Of a DNA stretch of 64,000 nt, positions 20,542 to 31,676 are shown one piece after another (the first letter of the stretch is position 1; each line of letters begins with the position of its first letter). The DNA is from Tolypocladium sp. Sup5 PDA-1 (lineage: Eukaryota > Ascomycota > Sordariomycetes > Hypocreales > Ophiocordycipitaceae). The stretch covers positions 62,001-126,000 of the forward strand of contig JPHH03000035.1 in assembly GCA_000750105.3 (NCBI GenBank), written 5' to 3'. The position numbers and the translations under genes are program-made. The notes beneath the pieces are model-generated. The model was not told the DNA's origin. It ran no database searches and saw only the letters and a program-made list of their open reading frames with translations.

Positions 20542-22712
20542 ATGAGTGAGTTGAGGGCGCTGGTGAGAACTGCATATATGGTTTCCTGATTCTATTTTCA
20601 CAGAGTCGGAGCACTTGGCTCCTCACCTGCTGAGGTTGCTCCTCGCAACATCCCTTCACCATGTGGCAACGACGGCCAGCGCCATCCCCGAGGTCGTCTT
20701 CCAGCCCGACACTCACGGCTCCCACGGCGCCGTCGCCAGCGAGGCCATCGAGTGCAGCGCGATAGGCCGGGACCTGCTCGCCCGAGGCGTACGCCCCCCC
20801 CCCCGTTCTTTCACCTGTCGTACTAAATCTCACCGCACCTCTTCTCCCAGGGCAACGCGGTGGACGCGCTGGTGGGCACGACCTTTTGCGTCGGCGTCGT
20901 CGGCATGTACCACTCGGGCAGCGGCGGCGGCGGCTTCGCCATGATCCGCGACGCCGAGGGCGGCTACGAGGCCGTCGACTTCCGGGAAACGGCCCCGGCG
21001 GCGGCGCACGAGGACATGTACCGCGGCAACGTGAACGGCAGCATGTTCGGTGGGCTGGCCGTGGCCGTGCCGAGCGAGGTCCGGGGGCTGGAGTATATCC
21101 ACAAGAAATACGGTGTATGCGCTGCTGTTGAGTCTGGATGTCGTGTCGTCGGGAGCTGACGTGCTCTACAGGTACTGCCGTGGGAAAAGGTCATGCGAGG
21201 CGCCATCCACGTCGCGCGGGACGGCTTCCGAGGTTCGTGTAGGGGAGGGGAGTTTCTCTGCATTGGTTCGTGCCTAAGCTGACACGGTCCCAAGTCTCGA
21301 GCGACATGGTGCGATACATGGACCGGGCTGGGGGGCAGAAGGAGCACAACTTTCTCGTCGACGACCCGAGCTTTGCCGAGGACTTTGCGCCGAACGGTGG
21401 GTTTTCATGATGCTCTGATGCCGGCTTGGGCCAGGGGCAGGGCTGACGTGGCTCCAGGCACGCTTCTAGGCCTCGGGGATATAATGACGCGGAAGCGATA
21501 TGCAACGTGAGCGATACGTGGCCCGTCAGATGGATTGGATCTAGGCTGACGGTTGTTAGCACCCTGCAGAAGATTGCAGACGAGGGCGCAGACGCCTTTT
21601 ACACCGGCGAGCTCGGTGAGTGCCGCGCACACCTCGGAGTCTCGGACACGGCAACACGGAGAGCACCTAGTAACTGACGCGCCGCAGCCGAGGCCATGGT
21701 CAAGACCATCCAGCAAGCCAACGGCACCATGACCCTCGCCGACCTCGCCAACTACACCGTCGCCTCGCGCCCCGTCAAGGCCGTCACCTGCCGCGGCCTG
21801 GAGCTGCACACCGTCGGCGCGCCCGCCAGCGGCGCCGTGACGCTCAGCATCCTCAAGACCATGGAGCAGTTCGACCTCGCCGAGGGGGGCGCCGACGACG
21901 CGGGCCTCGCGGCGCACCGCTTCACCGAGGCCATGCGCTTCGGCTACGGCGCGCGCGTCGAGCTCGGCGACCCGGGCTACGTCGCCGGCGTGCGCGCCTT
22001 CGAGGACCGCATGCTCAGCGACGCCGCCGCGCGGCGCACCCGCAGCAGCATCTCCGACGACCGCACGCAGCCGGTGCGCGCCTACGACCCGGGCGCCATG
22101 TACGCGCCCGACGGCCACGGCACCTCCCACGTCGTCACCGCCGACGCCGCCGGCATGGCCACGTCGCTCACCACGACGGTCAACCTGCTCTTCGGCGCGC
22201 AGCTCATGGACCGGGCCTCGGGCGTCATCCTCAACAACGAGATGAACGACTTCTCCATCCCGGGCGTCCCCAACGAGTTCGGCTTCCAGCCCGCCGTCGC
22301 CAACTACATCCGCCCGGGCAAGCGTCCGTTGTCCTCGGTCACGCCCGTCATCGCCGCCCACCCGCCCACCCGCGACGGCCCGGGCGGCCTCTACGCAACC
22401 GTCGGCGCCGCGGGCGGCTCGCGCATCATCTCCGCCACCACCGTCGCCCTGTGGCACCTCCTCGAGCACGGCATGGGCATGCGCGACGCCCTGCGCGAGC
22501 CGCGCCTGCACGACCAGCTCATGCCCAACACCGTCCTGCTCGAGTACAAGTTTGACAACGACACGGCCGCGGCGCTGACGCAGAGGGGGCACAACGTGAC
22601 GTGGGTGGCCGAGGGGCTCAGTGCCGTGCAAGGGATCCGGATGCTGGGCGATGGGACGTTTGAGGCGGCGGGCGAGCCTCGCCAGAAGAACAGCGCAGGA
22701 CTGACCCTATAG
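20542..22712 (+). CDS. Gamma-glutamyltranspeptidase (secreted or vacuolar)
   Basis: Eight exons: 20542-20545, 20604-20788, 20851-21114, 21172-21232, 21295-21396, 21458-21506, 21560-21615 and 21688-22712; 581 aa. The enzyme removes or transfers the gamma-glutamyl group of glutathione and its conjugates. The proenzyme autocleaves at a threonine, here Thr about 386 in GHGTSHVV. Family motifs include GNAVDALVGTTFCVGVV, HSGSGGGGFAMI, VPSEVRGLEYIHKKYG and NEMNDFSIPG. The first 28 residues form a signal peptide (MKSEHLAPHLLRLLLATSL). The start is inferred. No ATG opens the signal-peptide frame, but an upstream ATGA followed by GTGAGT, joined to an acceptor at 20603, gives MKSEHL in frame. All seven junctions keep phase. 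A C11 run lies in intron 2. Confidence 0.85.
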
Positions 22713-22926
22713 ATAGATTGATACCTTGATAGACTCTGACAGCGTTGATGGTGTAGTTTGTGGCATCTATTTGTTGACGCTCCTCGTGACGTGCGCCCTG
22801 TCCACGGTACTCTATATGTACAAGGCCGTCTTATATCTCCAGGCATTCCTCTATCAGCAAACACAAAGGCCAAAGCAAAAAACGGGGTATCTCCAGGTCT
22901 ATACCGTAGCACACATGCCTCATCCA
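22713..22926. other. Convergent spacer between GGT and ALG11
   Basis: A short 3' spacer shared by two converging genes. No gene is seen. Confidence 0.6.
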
Positions 22927-24769
22927 CTACTTTGCAAGAGCCACGAGTCGATCCATCTCAGCCAGCCATTTCTTAGCAAACTCCTCCTCGGTGAATCTCT
23001 TGGCAGATGTGCGGGCCCGTCTCCGGACCTCCAGCGGGCTGGCGAGGGACAGCGCCTTTTCGTAGCCCGCTGCAAACTCTTCAGAGCTCGTCGCATGGTA
23101 GCCTTGGGGCAGATAAATGTTAGCTCGCTGGTCTTACGAGTGCGGGGGGGACTTCTCAACGAACCTGTCGGCTCCCCGTCGACTTCGGTGACAATGTCTA
23201 GCTTGGGGCCTCCGCTGTTGTGCACAACGGAAATAAGCCCCGCTGCTTGGTACTCGACGACCCCTATTCCGAAATGCTCGTTCCACATGCCGTTGACGCC
23301 GACCGACGCCTTCCGGAGCCACTCGAGAATCTCCGGCCACGACGCATCCAGGTGGAACTCAACGCGGTTCTTGATGCCCAACTCGTTGACCTGTAGCCGC
23401 AGCTGGTACACCTTCTTCGAGTCTTGGTCGTCGCGGACGCTTCCGATGAGCACCAGCCGAGCACTCTCCGCCGCCTTGGTCTTGGTTTTCAGAAACTCCG
23501 AAAAGGACTGCAGGATGAGCTGGTGGTTCTTCTCCGGTCGGAACTGCGCAATGTACACGAGGACTGGCTCTCGCTTCGCCTCGCTCGCTTCCGACACTTC
23601 CACCTCCTGTTCAAGTTCTCGCACCGCCACAGGAGGGTAGACGACCGCGATGGGGTTCGTCCTGTCCCTTTCCACTCGGTATGGGCCCCACAGGCTCTTG
23701 ATGTGTGCTTGCGTCCAGGTAGAGTTGGTCATGACCACGTCAATGGACGACCCGACCCATGAATAGAGCCGCGCAAACAGCTGCCAGTATGCCCTCTTAG
23801 CGATTCCTCGGGTTCCCGTGCCCTGGCCCGCGTTGACGCCTTGAGAGCCCACGGCCGACGAAGGGTCGAGGGAGTCGAGCATATCTGTCGAGATGGTCGG
23901 GTAGTGCACGTAGGCGCCGGTCGGTACGTTGCGGAACAGGAACTTGCAAAGGCCGAGGGCAAATGCATAGCCCATAGTTTCGATGAAGATGTCGGGAACC
24001 AGCAACGTAAAGGCGTCCCACGCGAGAACCATGGAGCCAAGCGACTGGCCCAGGAGGGTGAAGTGCGGCCATGTCGAGGCAAGGACCCAGTGTCTTTTCT
24101 CTAGATATAGAAACGTGATGGTGGGCGGATGGAGGTGAATGTTGAACCGGCTCTGCACGGGTGTGAGTTAATCGGAAAGGACAAGGGTAGGCCCGGCAGG
24201 ACTCACTTTGACTCGGTTCAGGATAAGTTCCTTGTTCGCGTCGTGGTCTCCGGTGTAGACGACGCACCTGGCCTTGGGCCACCGGTTCTGCGTCGCACGA
24301 ATAGCAGCCCAGAGAACCCGCTCTCCGCCGCCGCCAGCGTTACTATCTGGCGTCAATGAAAGCCCCTTGGCATACGAGGCGCAGCAGGAACGTACCAGAA
24401 TGGGTGAAAGAATCCGACGATGCCGTCCCATTCCCTTTGCGCCTTCTGGGCGTCGTTCAGAGCTACAACGTCGGCGCCTTGAACATTGTGTCCTGTGTCG
24501 CTGGAGCTGGCCTTGAGCTCCTCGTTCGGCTCCCAAAACTTCTTGTCGTCCTCGGCCGTGAGCGCCAGGAGATGGGAGCGTCGGCCCTCGGTCTTCTTGC
24601 GCAGCGCCCAGCCCAGGGCGAGGCCGATCTCGCGGATAATCCTGGGCACGACGAAGAGGAGGAGGAAGGGAGTCGAGGCGAGGAGCGTCACAGCGATGGT
24701 GAGCGTCCGTGGCTCGAGGCCAAAGGAGAACGGTTTGTCGCCGGACGGCGCGGTGCAGATGTCGGCCAT
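22927..24769 (-). CDS. ALG11: GDP-Man:Man3GlcNAc2-PP-dolichol alpha-1,2-mannosyltransferase ALG11
   Basis: Four exons on the minus strand: 24769-24396, 24342-24207, 24152-23165 and 23102-22927; 557 aa. ALG11 adds the fourth and fifth mannoses to the dolichol-linked oligosaccharide on the cytosolic face of the ER, an essential step of N-glycosylation. An N-terminal membrane anchor is seen (residues about 20-45, LTIAVTLLASTPFLLLFVV). After it come FFHPFCNAGGGGERVLWAAI, CVVYTGD, TYFIETMGYAFA-like, HYPTISTDML, and the GT4 nucleotide-sugar site with RPEKNHQLIL and MWNEHFGIGVVEYQAAGL. The length is close to yeast Alg11 (548 aa). The introns are 53, 54 and 62 bp, all phase-consistent. The start at MADIC was chosen because the upstream extension is Pro/Ser-rich leader. 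Confidence 0.92.
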
Positions 24770-25289
24770 GGCGAGCGATGGGTTGGTCAGTGCCTCACAT
24801 CTGGCGCCGTAGACAGCTGGAGGGTGAACATTGCGGCCGGGAAAGGGGGAGGTGAGAAGGAAGCCCGTAGATAAATAGGGTGGGGGAGACGAGGTGGAAG
24901 CTGGAGGAGCTGCTGAGCTGAGGTGCACGCAGCTGCACTAGGGGGGACCTCGTGTTCCAGCCTCAGGCCTGCAACCACCGTGTTCAAATCAATTCCAGCT
25001 CCTCTTTTGTCTGGGTCCATGATCCATCACGTGTGACCAACATCACGCCAAACACCTAGACTCTCCAGACCACATGAGGAGCTGCATGTGCCCGCCGAGC
25101 CTGGCACTGATTTCCAATATTTCCAATATTTCCAACCCTCTGTCCTCGCGAAACAGCAGCGCCGACTACGCCAAGGTTGGCTGCTCTTAAAGGTACAGGG
25201 TAGCTTCATGCTCCATGACACAACAGCAACCTTGGCAAAACAACAAGACCAGGTATGGGAAGTGAACAGCAAGAGTTGACCGTCCGACT
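24770..25289. other. Spacer between ALG11 promoter and the FAD oxidoreductase 3' end
   Basis: Holds the ALG11 upstream region. It includes a short tandem repeat of ATTTCCAAT (25110-25135). No gene is seen. Confidence 0.6.
25110..25135. repeat. Tandem ATTTCCAAT repeat
   Basis: Two full and one nearly full copies of a 9-bp unit (ATTTCCAAT) in direct tandem, in the spacer downstream of the FAD oxidoreductase. Confidence 0.8.
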
Positions 25290-26441
25290 CTACATGGACG
25301 CGTGCCTGAGGCGTTTCCCGCCAACATAACCCTCCGCCGTATCCACAAACAGCTTCCGCCCCTTTACATACGACACCATGAATCGCCACAGCCTCCAGCC
25401 TCCAATCTGGCCCGTGGCAAACTTCTTCCCCAGGGCCATGAAAATCATCGTCTTCTTCTCCGGCCGGTACGGTGCCACGGACGCAGAGCCCGTCAGGGTT
25501 GCGTCGAGGGCCGCGGCCATGTGGATGATTTGGGCGTCCGTCAACGTGAGCTGCTTGGCCTCGGTGTTGCCCACGTCGCCGATGGCCCAGATGTTTTCCG
25601 TGCCCACGACGCGCAGGCTCTGGTCTTGCTGGACGTTTCCCTTTGCGTCGAGCAGCTCCTTTGGAACAAAGGAAGTGTTGACCTGGATGCCGAACAAAGG
25701 GAGGTAGCATTCTGCCTCGAGGGTTGACCCGTTGGACAAGGTCACGGAATGATTCTTGCCGTCATCCCTCTCTTCGTGGTGTGTCACTCGAGTGTTGCGG
25801 ACGAGCTTGACGCCCAGACTCTGCAAGTCGCCGTCGACCGTTGCGACGAGGGACGGGCTGATGCCTTCCTGGCCTTCGAGTGGCCGGCTCCCGCTGTCGA
25901 TGAGAGTGATTTGTTTCGCCGAACCGTACTTGGCAGCTAGTTCCCCCGCGACCTCGACACCTGTCGCTCCGGCTCCGGCGACAACGATAGTCTTGGCATC
26001 CCCGATTCGCGTCTGCAGCACGTGCCAGGACTCAAGATTGACCTTGTGGTTTCCGAGGGGCTTCAACGGCAGGCCGCTGGAGATCTTGGAACCAGTGGCG
26101 ATGACGAGCTGATCGTACACAAGGCTACGCCGTTGTCCGTCGTTGGCACCAATGTCAACAGTGTTGGCAGCCTGGTCGATGCCCTCGGCAGCGCCAAGCA
26201 CCATTTCAAACGCATCTGCTGGGTATTGGCTGAATCCTGGAGCAATCGGGAGAAAGAGCGCGTTGTCGGGGATCTCGCCGGGGATGATGCCGCGTGTAGC
26301 TGCGACGTTCCAGAAGAAGTGGCTGTTGGGCGTAACGAGGACGACTTTGAGACTCGTCTTGGGAGCTGTATACTTGAGCAGTTTGTGGGCCAGGGGCAGT
26401 CCAGCCCATCCGGCCCCGAGAATCACGACCGTCTTGGCCAT
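25290..26441 (-). CDS. AIF/FSP1-like FAD-dependent pyridine nucleotide-disulfide oxidoreductase
   Basis: Single-exon gene for 383 aa with two dinucleotide-binding folds. The N-terminal FAD site reads VVILGAGWAGLPLAHKLL (Gly9, Gly11, Gly14). The NAD(P)H site near residue 155 reads VVAGAGATGVEVAGELA. The flavin-contacting motif WAIGDVG lies near residue 295. This layout fits the AIF-M2/FSP1-like NAD(P)H:quinone oxidoreductase group, abundant in fungi. No membrane segment or N-terminal Gly for myristoylation is seen, so location is unclear. The gene shares a 425-bp upstream region with a divergent Zn2Cys6 regulator. The electron acceptor cannot be told from sequence. Confidence 0.87.
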   Translation of the reverse strand: MAKTVVILGAGWAGLPLAHKLLKYTAPKTSLKVVLVTPNSHFFWNVAATRGIIPGEIPDNALFLPIAPGFSQYPADAFEMVLGAAEGIDQAANTVDIGANDGQRRSLVYDQLVIATGSKISSGLPLKPLGNHKVNLESWHVLQTRIGDAKTIVVAGAGATGVEVAGELAAKYGSAKQITLIDSGSRPLEGQEGISPSLVATVDGDLQSLGVKLVRNTRVTHHEERDDGKNHSVTLSNGSTLEAECYLPLFGIQVNTSFVPKELLDAKGNVQQDQSLRVVGTENIWAIGDVGNTEAKQLTLTDAQIIHMAAALDATLTGSASVAPYRPEKKTMIFMALGKKFATGQIGGWRLWRFMVSYVKGRKLFVDTAEGYVGGKRLRHASM

Positions 26442-26866
26442 ATTGAGTGTTCCTTGAGGCGTTTGTTCAAGGGAAAACTTGTGCTGGGAAAGTCATTCTT
26501 ATAGATCAAGAGGGCCGAACAGCGGCTTGCAAACACCTTTGCTACTGGCCGCGCTGATTAATCATGGCGCGTCCTGCCACAGTCCTGCAATGCCAGTTCC
26601 AAGTCACGACAAGGTCCAAGGTCGGTGCGGATGCCGTGCCGTCCGTCCTTCGGGCTGCAGGGATCAGGGCCGAGCTCCGTGTCCGAGACGCCATCCCCAC
26701 ATCGGGCCAAGCCACCCGTAAGCTCTACTTCATCCTCCCGCGGCTCCTCTTTGCTGCCTCACAAGTCACTTCCTTTCTTGCAAGCTAGAAACAAGAACAC
26801 ATAAAGTTGCACGGTGTCTCGGTCGGCCATTACACGACCGAAACCCCCTTCTCGGCCCTGTCCGAG
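26442..26866. promoter_or_regulatory. Divergent promoter between FAD oxidoreductase and Zn2Cys6 regulator
   Basis: A 425-bp region upstream of both genes. Small frames inside it lack any family resemblance. It may contain binding sites for the adjacent regulator, but none can be assigned by eye. Confidence 0.45.
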
Positions 26867-29248
26867 ATGGATAGCATGTCGCTGCCTTTCTCTGAGAGCC
26901 AGACTGAGGCTATGCTCCCCGTGTCGGACCAGGACCTCAAGATCTGGAGCTGTGTTACCTGCCGACGGCGCAAGGTCAAATGCGATCGCCGAGACCCGTG
27001 TGCGAACTGCGTCAAGAACAACATCGAATGCCACTTTCCCGTCACTGGCCGCCTGCCGCGCCGAAGTCGAGAACCTGCCTCGTTGAAGTCGCCTTCTCAG
27101 AGGCAGTCTGAGCTCCTGGGGCGTCTCAGGCGCCTCGAGGATCTGGTAACGGAGCTGACTGGTCAGGTCGAAGAGGGAGCCCAGGCCCAGAGCCAACCAT
27201 CGCAACTTACCAGCGCCCACGGCCCCGGATTAGCAACGGAAATGTTGCAGCCGTCAAACACATGGAATCCAGCAGCTCCAGCATCCACTGGCTCCTCTGA
27301 CGGTGGTGTTTCGGCCATGGCTACGCATAGTACTAGTGAAGTATACGAGGACTTTGGAAGGCTTGTCATCGGCCAGGGCTGGGGCATGCGTGTCGACAAG
27401 GGTTTCTGGTCTATCTTCTGCGATGAGGTATGGAGCGCTGGAGACCACTAGACGACGACGACGAAGCTAAACGTTGGTCAGGTTGAACACATATTCCAAG
27501 CCATCGAGGACGTGTCGGATGGTCCAGAGGGGCATGAAGAAAGCCCGAACACGGGCGAGAGCTCTGCCAATGGCCGTTGTCAAGGATATGTTTTTGGCAC
27601 TCCGTGTGCGTTCGACGCTGATTCTGCAGGCGACTTGTATCCGCTGCCATCCCAGATGCCTTTCATCTGGAAGACATACGTGGAAATCGTCGACCCGTTC
27701 GTCAAAATCCTCCACACTCCAAGTGTTGACGACATCATCAACCAGATCAGGGGCAAATTTGATACTCTGGGGCCTGGTATCGAGGCATTGCTGTTCGCAA
27801 TCTGCCTTGCGGCAATTGCTTCACTGGGCGAAGAAGAGGCCTCTGAGAGCTTCAGGGTATCCAAATCAGAGCTGGTTTCCCGTTTCCGGCTTGGAACCGA
27901 ACGAGCACTCGGCCACTCCCAGTTCCTCACAACCAAAGACACCACCGTGGTCCAAGCACTGGCCATTTACGTGTCCATTCTTCCTCACGTGGGGGCTCAA
28001 CAAGAAGCATCTGCCTTGGCTGGCGTTCTGTTGCGAATCGCAACCAGGCTTGGACTTCACAGAGACCTTTCTACTTCCACATCTACGACTCTCGAAGTGG
28101 AAACCCGTCGGCGCCTTTGGTGGCAAATATGTTTCATCGAGTCGCGCAGTCGAGACTCTAATCTTCCGGGCTTGTCTTTATCAGAGGACAGCTTCGACAC
28201 GAAACCCCCCACCAATGTCAACGATGAGGATATCAGAGCGGGTTCTATTATCCTGGAATCCCAAGAATCGCGGCACACACAAATGACGCTGACCCTCATC
28301 CGATGCGAGATTTGGCGCCTGCACCGAACCCTCCGTCGCAGCCCAGACAAGACTCTACACGCCAATATGAAGGTCTTCCATGACATCAGCTCTAGAGTTG
28401 AGGGCAACTATCTTCAGCACCTTGACGTGGAAGACGCCTTTCAGTCGTTTACCAAAACCATCACATCACTCTTCTTCGCCAAGATCGAACAGGCCATCTA
28501 CCGGCAGCACCTCCGCAGGTCACAAGCACAATGTCCTCATGTGCGTGGCCTGTTCTTCGCATCCTCCATCGCCGTGATAGAAGCCATGCGCGACCTCAAA
28601 ACCAATTCCGCTTGGCACAAGTGGCGATGGCAGTTGCAGGGACACTTCCCATGGCATGCCGTCGGCACCGTGTTCATCCAGCTCTGTCAGCTACCATGGA
28701 CGCCTGTCTCTGAGCGAGCCTGGAACATGGCCAGAGGGTTGTTCGATGAGCTGCCCCGTGATTCAAGGAAAGACGAACTGTGGCAGCGACTGAGTGAGCT
28801 GGCGACAAGGGCAAGCACATATCGAGATGGGCACATGGCGCGAGCGACAGGGCAAGCGACCAACGTTGCAGGGCAGTGGAACCATCCAGGCGACACCACA
28901 AGTCGGGGGCTTCATGGCAGATATTCCGCTAGCGGCATTTATGAAGCGCCATTGCAACCGTCACCTCTGCCATTTCAAGGCCTGCCCGTTTCTGGCGATT
29001 CGCCTGTCACAGGAGCCAGAGTGACTACATCAGACGGGGGCAACTTTGGAAGCACTCTAGGCGGTTCATGGGAGAAACTGAGTATGCATATGGTGTCAGA
29101 CTTGGGAGATGGGGTTACGTTGTCCTCGATTATCAAAGAGGTGCTGGAGGAGAACGGAGGGACGGCTGAGCACGAGCTTTATGCCATGGGCGAAGCTCCT
29201 GGAGAGTGGCAGGACTGGGACGACATGGCCGACATCGACATGTATTGA
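26867..29248 (+). CDS. Zn2Cys6 fungal-specific transcription factor
   Basis: Two exons, 26867-27427 and 27482-29248, encoding 775 aa. The binuclear zinc cluster is complete: Cys29, 32, 39, 45, 48 and 55, with C-x2-C-x6-C-x5-C-x2-C-x6-C spacing and the basic RRRKVKC helix. A heptad-like linker (LLGRLRRLEDLVTEL, about residues 83-97) can form the dimerising coiled coil. The long middle part is the fungal-specific regulatory domain, including AGVLLRIATRLGLHRD and LEVETRRRLWWQ. The C-terminus is acidic (EWQDWDDMADIDMY), as in activation domains. The frame upstream of 26867 lacks an ATG. The 54-bp intron (GTATGG...GGTCAG) falls between Glu and Val codons. The target genes are unknown; the divergent oxidoreductase is a candidate. 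Confidence 0.9.
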
Positions 29249-29675
29249 AGAAAGCATTATATGAATGAAAGTTGACAAAAGTAAGGAAACTAATCGCCTA
29301 TTTCATGGTAGAATTCCTGCTGTTGCCAGCCAGCAGTCAGAGCCAGGGGCTCAAGCAAGGCATGAAAGCCATTGGTTGAGATTCGAGGGAAACCTTTGTC
29401 TCCGTGGGTGAGACAGGGCATTTTTTGAAACTAGAAGAAGGAATTGAGAGAAAGCCCCCATTTGAATACATTCAAGATATGCTTATATAGAGTTGTAAAA
29501 TTAGACAACAGTGGAAGAACTTCCTGTAAGTGAGCCGCCGGTTGGTGTCGCCGGACCCACTTTGAAGAACAACCGTCAAGTCACTGGACCTTGAACTTAA
29601 CCTCGTCCCTGAATCTCAACCATTAACCGCGGCTCCCTCACCCAGTTCACCCTCGCCATTCTGGCATGGGTCGCC
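29249..29675. other. Spacer between Zn2Cys6 gene and COX18
   Basis: AT-richer 3' region of the regulator and promoter of COX18. No gene is seen. Confidence 0.55.
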
Positions 29676-30692
29676 ATGCAGTCTCTTACAAGGACGGCCA
29701 AGGGCCTCACGCCCCTCGCTAGAGTCACGCCAACGCGGGCGTCCGCTACGAACCAGCGTCAAGGACGCCGGCAGTTCCATCTCAGCACCCTGGGCGACGC
29801 CGTCATATGGACCGCCGACGGCATCAGCTCCATCCACGCCGCCGGCCTGCCGTGGTATCTCTCGATCCCGCTGGTGGCCGTGGGCGTCAACTTCTCCTTC
29901 AGGCTGCCCATCCAGTACTACACGCGTCGCCTGGTCGTCCGGAGGAACGAGCTGAGCCCGCTCGTCACGGCCTGGGGCTCGCGACACGCCGCGACCGTGC
30001 CCCGGGGCCGCGACGAGGCGGCGGAGCGCGTCTGGAGGCTGCGCGTTGCCGGCCTCACCGAGAAGTCGCGGCGGAGGATCTACAAGACCTGGGGCGTCCA
30101 GCGGTGGAAGACGCTGGCGCCGTTCCTCAGCATGGTTCCCTTCGTCGTCGTCTCCGAGGCGCTGAGGCGGCTGTGCGGCGCGCCGATGGGCTGGATCAGC
30201 CACCAGCTGGGGTTGGCAAACGTTGAGCGAATCTCTTCGGCGCTGGCCAACTCGAGCGGCCTCGTCGATCAGTCTCTTGCTCAGGGCGGCTGTCTCTGGT
30301 TTGCCGACCTGACAGCCATGGACCCTTACTACGCCCTCCCGCTGCTCTGCTCGGCGCTGCTAGCACGCACCTCATGGGGGAGGCTATCCAAGGACCAGCT
30401 CCGGGCGCTGCTCACGATTGATGCATCGAAGGCGCCCAGGACGCCAATGTCCAGAGTGCAAACCGCGATTGGCAGGACGCTGCTGCTGGTTCCTCTGTTC
30501 CCCTTGGTCTTCGCCGACCTGCCCAGCGCAATCTTCCTGTACTGGGCCACGACGTTTGGTCTCAACGACGTCAACGAATCTATTCTTGAAAGGCTCGTCC
30601 CTAAGCGGACCCCAAAGCTCAAAGTCGTGCAAAAGGCACCGACTGCCATGCCATATCTGCGAGGAACAGACTCCAATGTATCAACAAAATGA
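29676..30692 (+). CDS. COX18: Mitochondrial inner membrane insertase COX18 (Oxa1/YidC family)
   Basis: Single-exon gene for 338 aa. Cox18 inserts or exports the C-terminal domain of mitochondrially encoded Cox2 across the inner membrane. The first 40 residues are Arg/Ser/Thr-rich without acids until the mature region (RRQFHLSTLGDAV), a typical matrix presequence. Membrane stretches are visible near WYLSIPLVAVGVNFSFRLPI, FLSMVPFVVVSEALR, YYALPLLCSALLA and LLLVPLFPLVFADLPSAIFLYW. The loop between the first two is basic and charged, as in Oxa1-type proteins. The proline-rich LFPLVFADLPSAIFLYWAT ending is a family hallmark. It converges with the syntaxin gene, with about 130 bases between stops. 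Confidence 0.87.
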   Translation: MQSLTRTAKGLTPLARVTPTRASATNQRQGRRQFHLSTLGDAVIWTADGISSIHAAGLPWYLSIPLVAVGVNFSFRLPIQYYTRRLVVRRNELSPLVTAWGSRHAATVPRGRDEAAERVWRLRVAGLTEKSRRRIYKTWGVQRWKTLAPFLSMVPFVVVSEALRRLCGAPMGWISHQLGLANVERISSALANSSGLVDQSLAQGGCLWFADLTAMDPYYALPLLCSALLARTSWGRLSKDQLRALLTIDASKAPRTPMSRVQTAIGRTLLLVPLFPLVFADLPSAIFLYWATTFGLNDVNESILERLVPKRTPKLKVVQKAPTAMPYLRGTDSNVSTK

Positions 30693-30825
30693 ATAGACTG
30701 GATTGGAATGAATCGTCAGGCTTGCGCAACTCCGACCCCCATGTACATAATTACTTCGTCAGGTTGTATACACATAAAACTCCTGTTAACGCCATACAAT
30801 ATAGCCACGCGCTGCGCGGCATTAA

Positions 30826-31676
30826 TCAACCCAGCACAATGGCCAGGATCACGATGGTGAGAATAACGGCCAGGATGAGCAGCAGGCAGCAGCTCTTGTT
30901 ACGAGCCGCCTTCTGATACCGCGCCGCCTGCCGGGTCTCGATGTCGGCCTGCCGCGTGTTGTCCTGGACGTTCTCCACGTTGTCCGCAATCGTCCTGATG
31001 CCGACCTCTTGCTCGTCGACGATCTGCGCCACCTGCCGGAACAAGACGTTGAGGTCTCCGACGCCCTGCTCGATGTTGCGGATTTCCTCCTCGCGCTCGA
31101 TGATGAGGGCCTCCTGGAAGTCGACCTCGTCCTGCGGGGCCAGCTGCGATAGTTCCTGCAGCTGCTCTAGGCCCGCGCCGGCTTGGCCAGGGGCGTGGCC
31201 GGCTTCGGAGTCCTGGGCAGCGCGCGCTGCGGAAATGGATGCCTTTTCCTTCTCGAGGGCCTTTCGCTGCAGGTCTTGGAACTCCTGGAGTGCTGCTTGG
31301 AAGTCGCTCGACACCTTGGTCTGCTCGTACTTTTGCTGCTTCTGTGCGACCGATGTATTAGCATGCGTAGCTGCGCGCGTGTCCTGTCGGGACAACGAAC
31401 CGAGAGATCCTCCCAGGTCTGCAGCCGCTTGACGCCGTCGCCAATCTCCCGGCACAGCTCGCGCGCCTTCTCCATGCTGTTGTGCACGCGCTCGCGCAGG
31501 CGCGGCGTGTCCTTCTTGGTGCCCAGGACGTTGACATCGTTGGCGAGCTTGCGGTTGCTGCTCAACAACGACTGCAGCTTGGTCTTGAGCTCGTACTGCA
31601 GGTCCTGGAAGCCGGGGGTGTCGGTGTAGCCGCCGCGACGGCCCGACTCAAGGCTCGAGAGCTGATCGTACGACAT
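30826..31676 (-). CDS. PEP12: Pep12/syntaxin-7-like Qa-SNARE
   Basis: Two exons, 31676-31401 and 31341-30826, encoding 263 aa. It is a t-SNARE of the endosomal/prevacuolar pathway. The N-terminal helical Habc-like region spans about residues 20-90. The SNARE motif includes NIEQGVGDLNVLFRQVAQIV with the zero-layer Gln in VDEQEVG. The C-terminal membrane anchor (LLLILAVILTIVILAIVLG) ends the protein, giving tail-anchored topology. The intron is 59 bp with a textbook TGCTAATAC branch site. Splicing joins TWEDLS to KQQKYEQTKVS in phase 0. Pep12 rather than Vam3 or Tlg2 is favoured by the overall length and the QQKYEQTKVSSDFQ region, but the paralogue call is moderate. Confidence 0.88.

Noticed and set aside
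21405..22631. 408-codon open frame on - overlapping the last GGT exon
   Set aside because: It is a shadow of the GGT exon, which contains the catalytic threonine motif on the other strand.
26479..26788. Small frames between the FAD oxidoreductase and Zn2Cys6 gene
   Set aside because: They are short, have no family resemblance, and occupy the divergent promoter; no splice signal joins them convincingly to the regulator.
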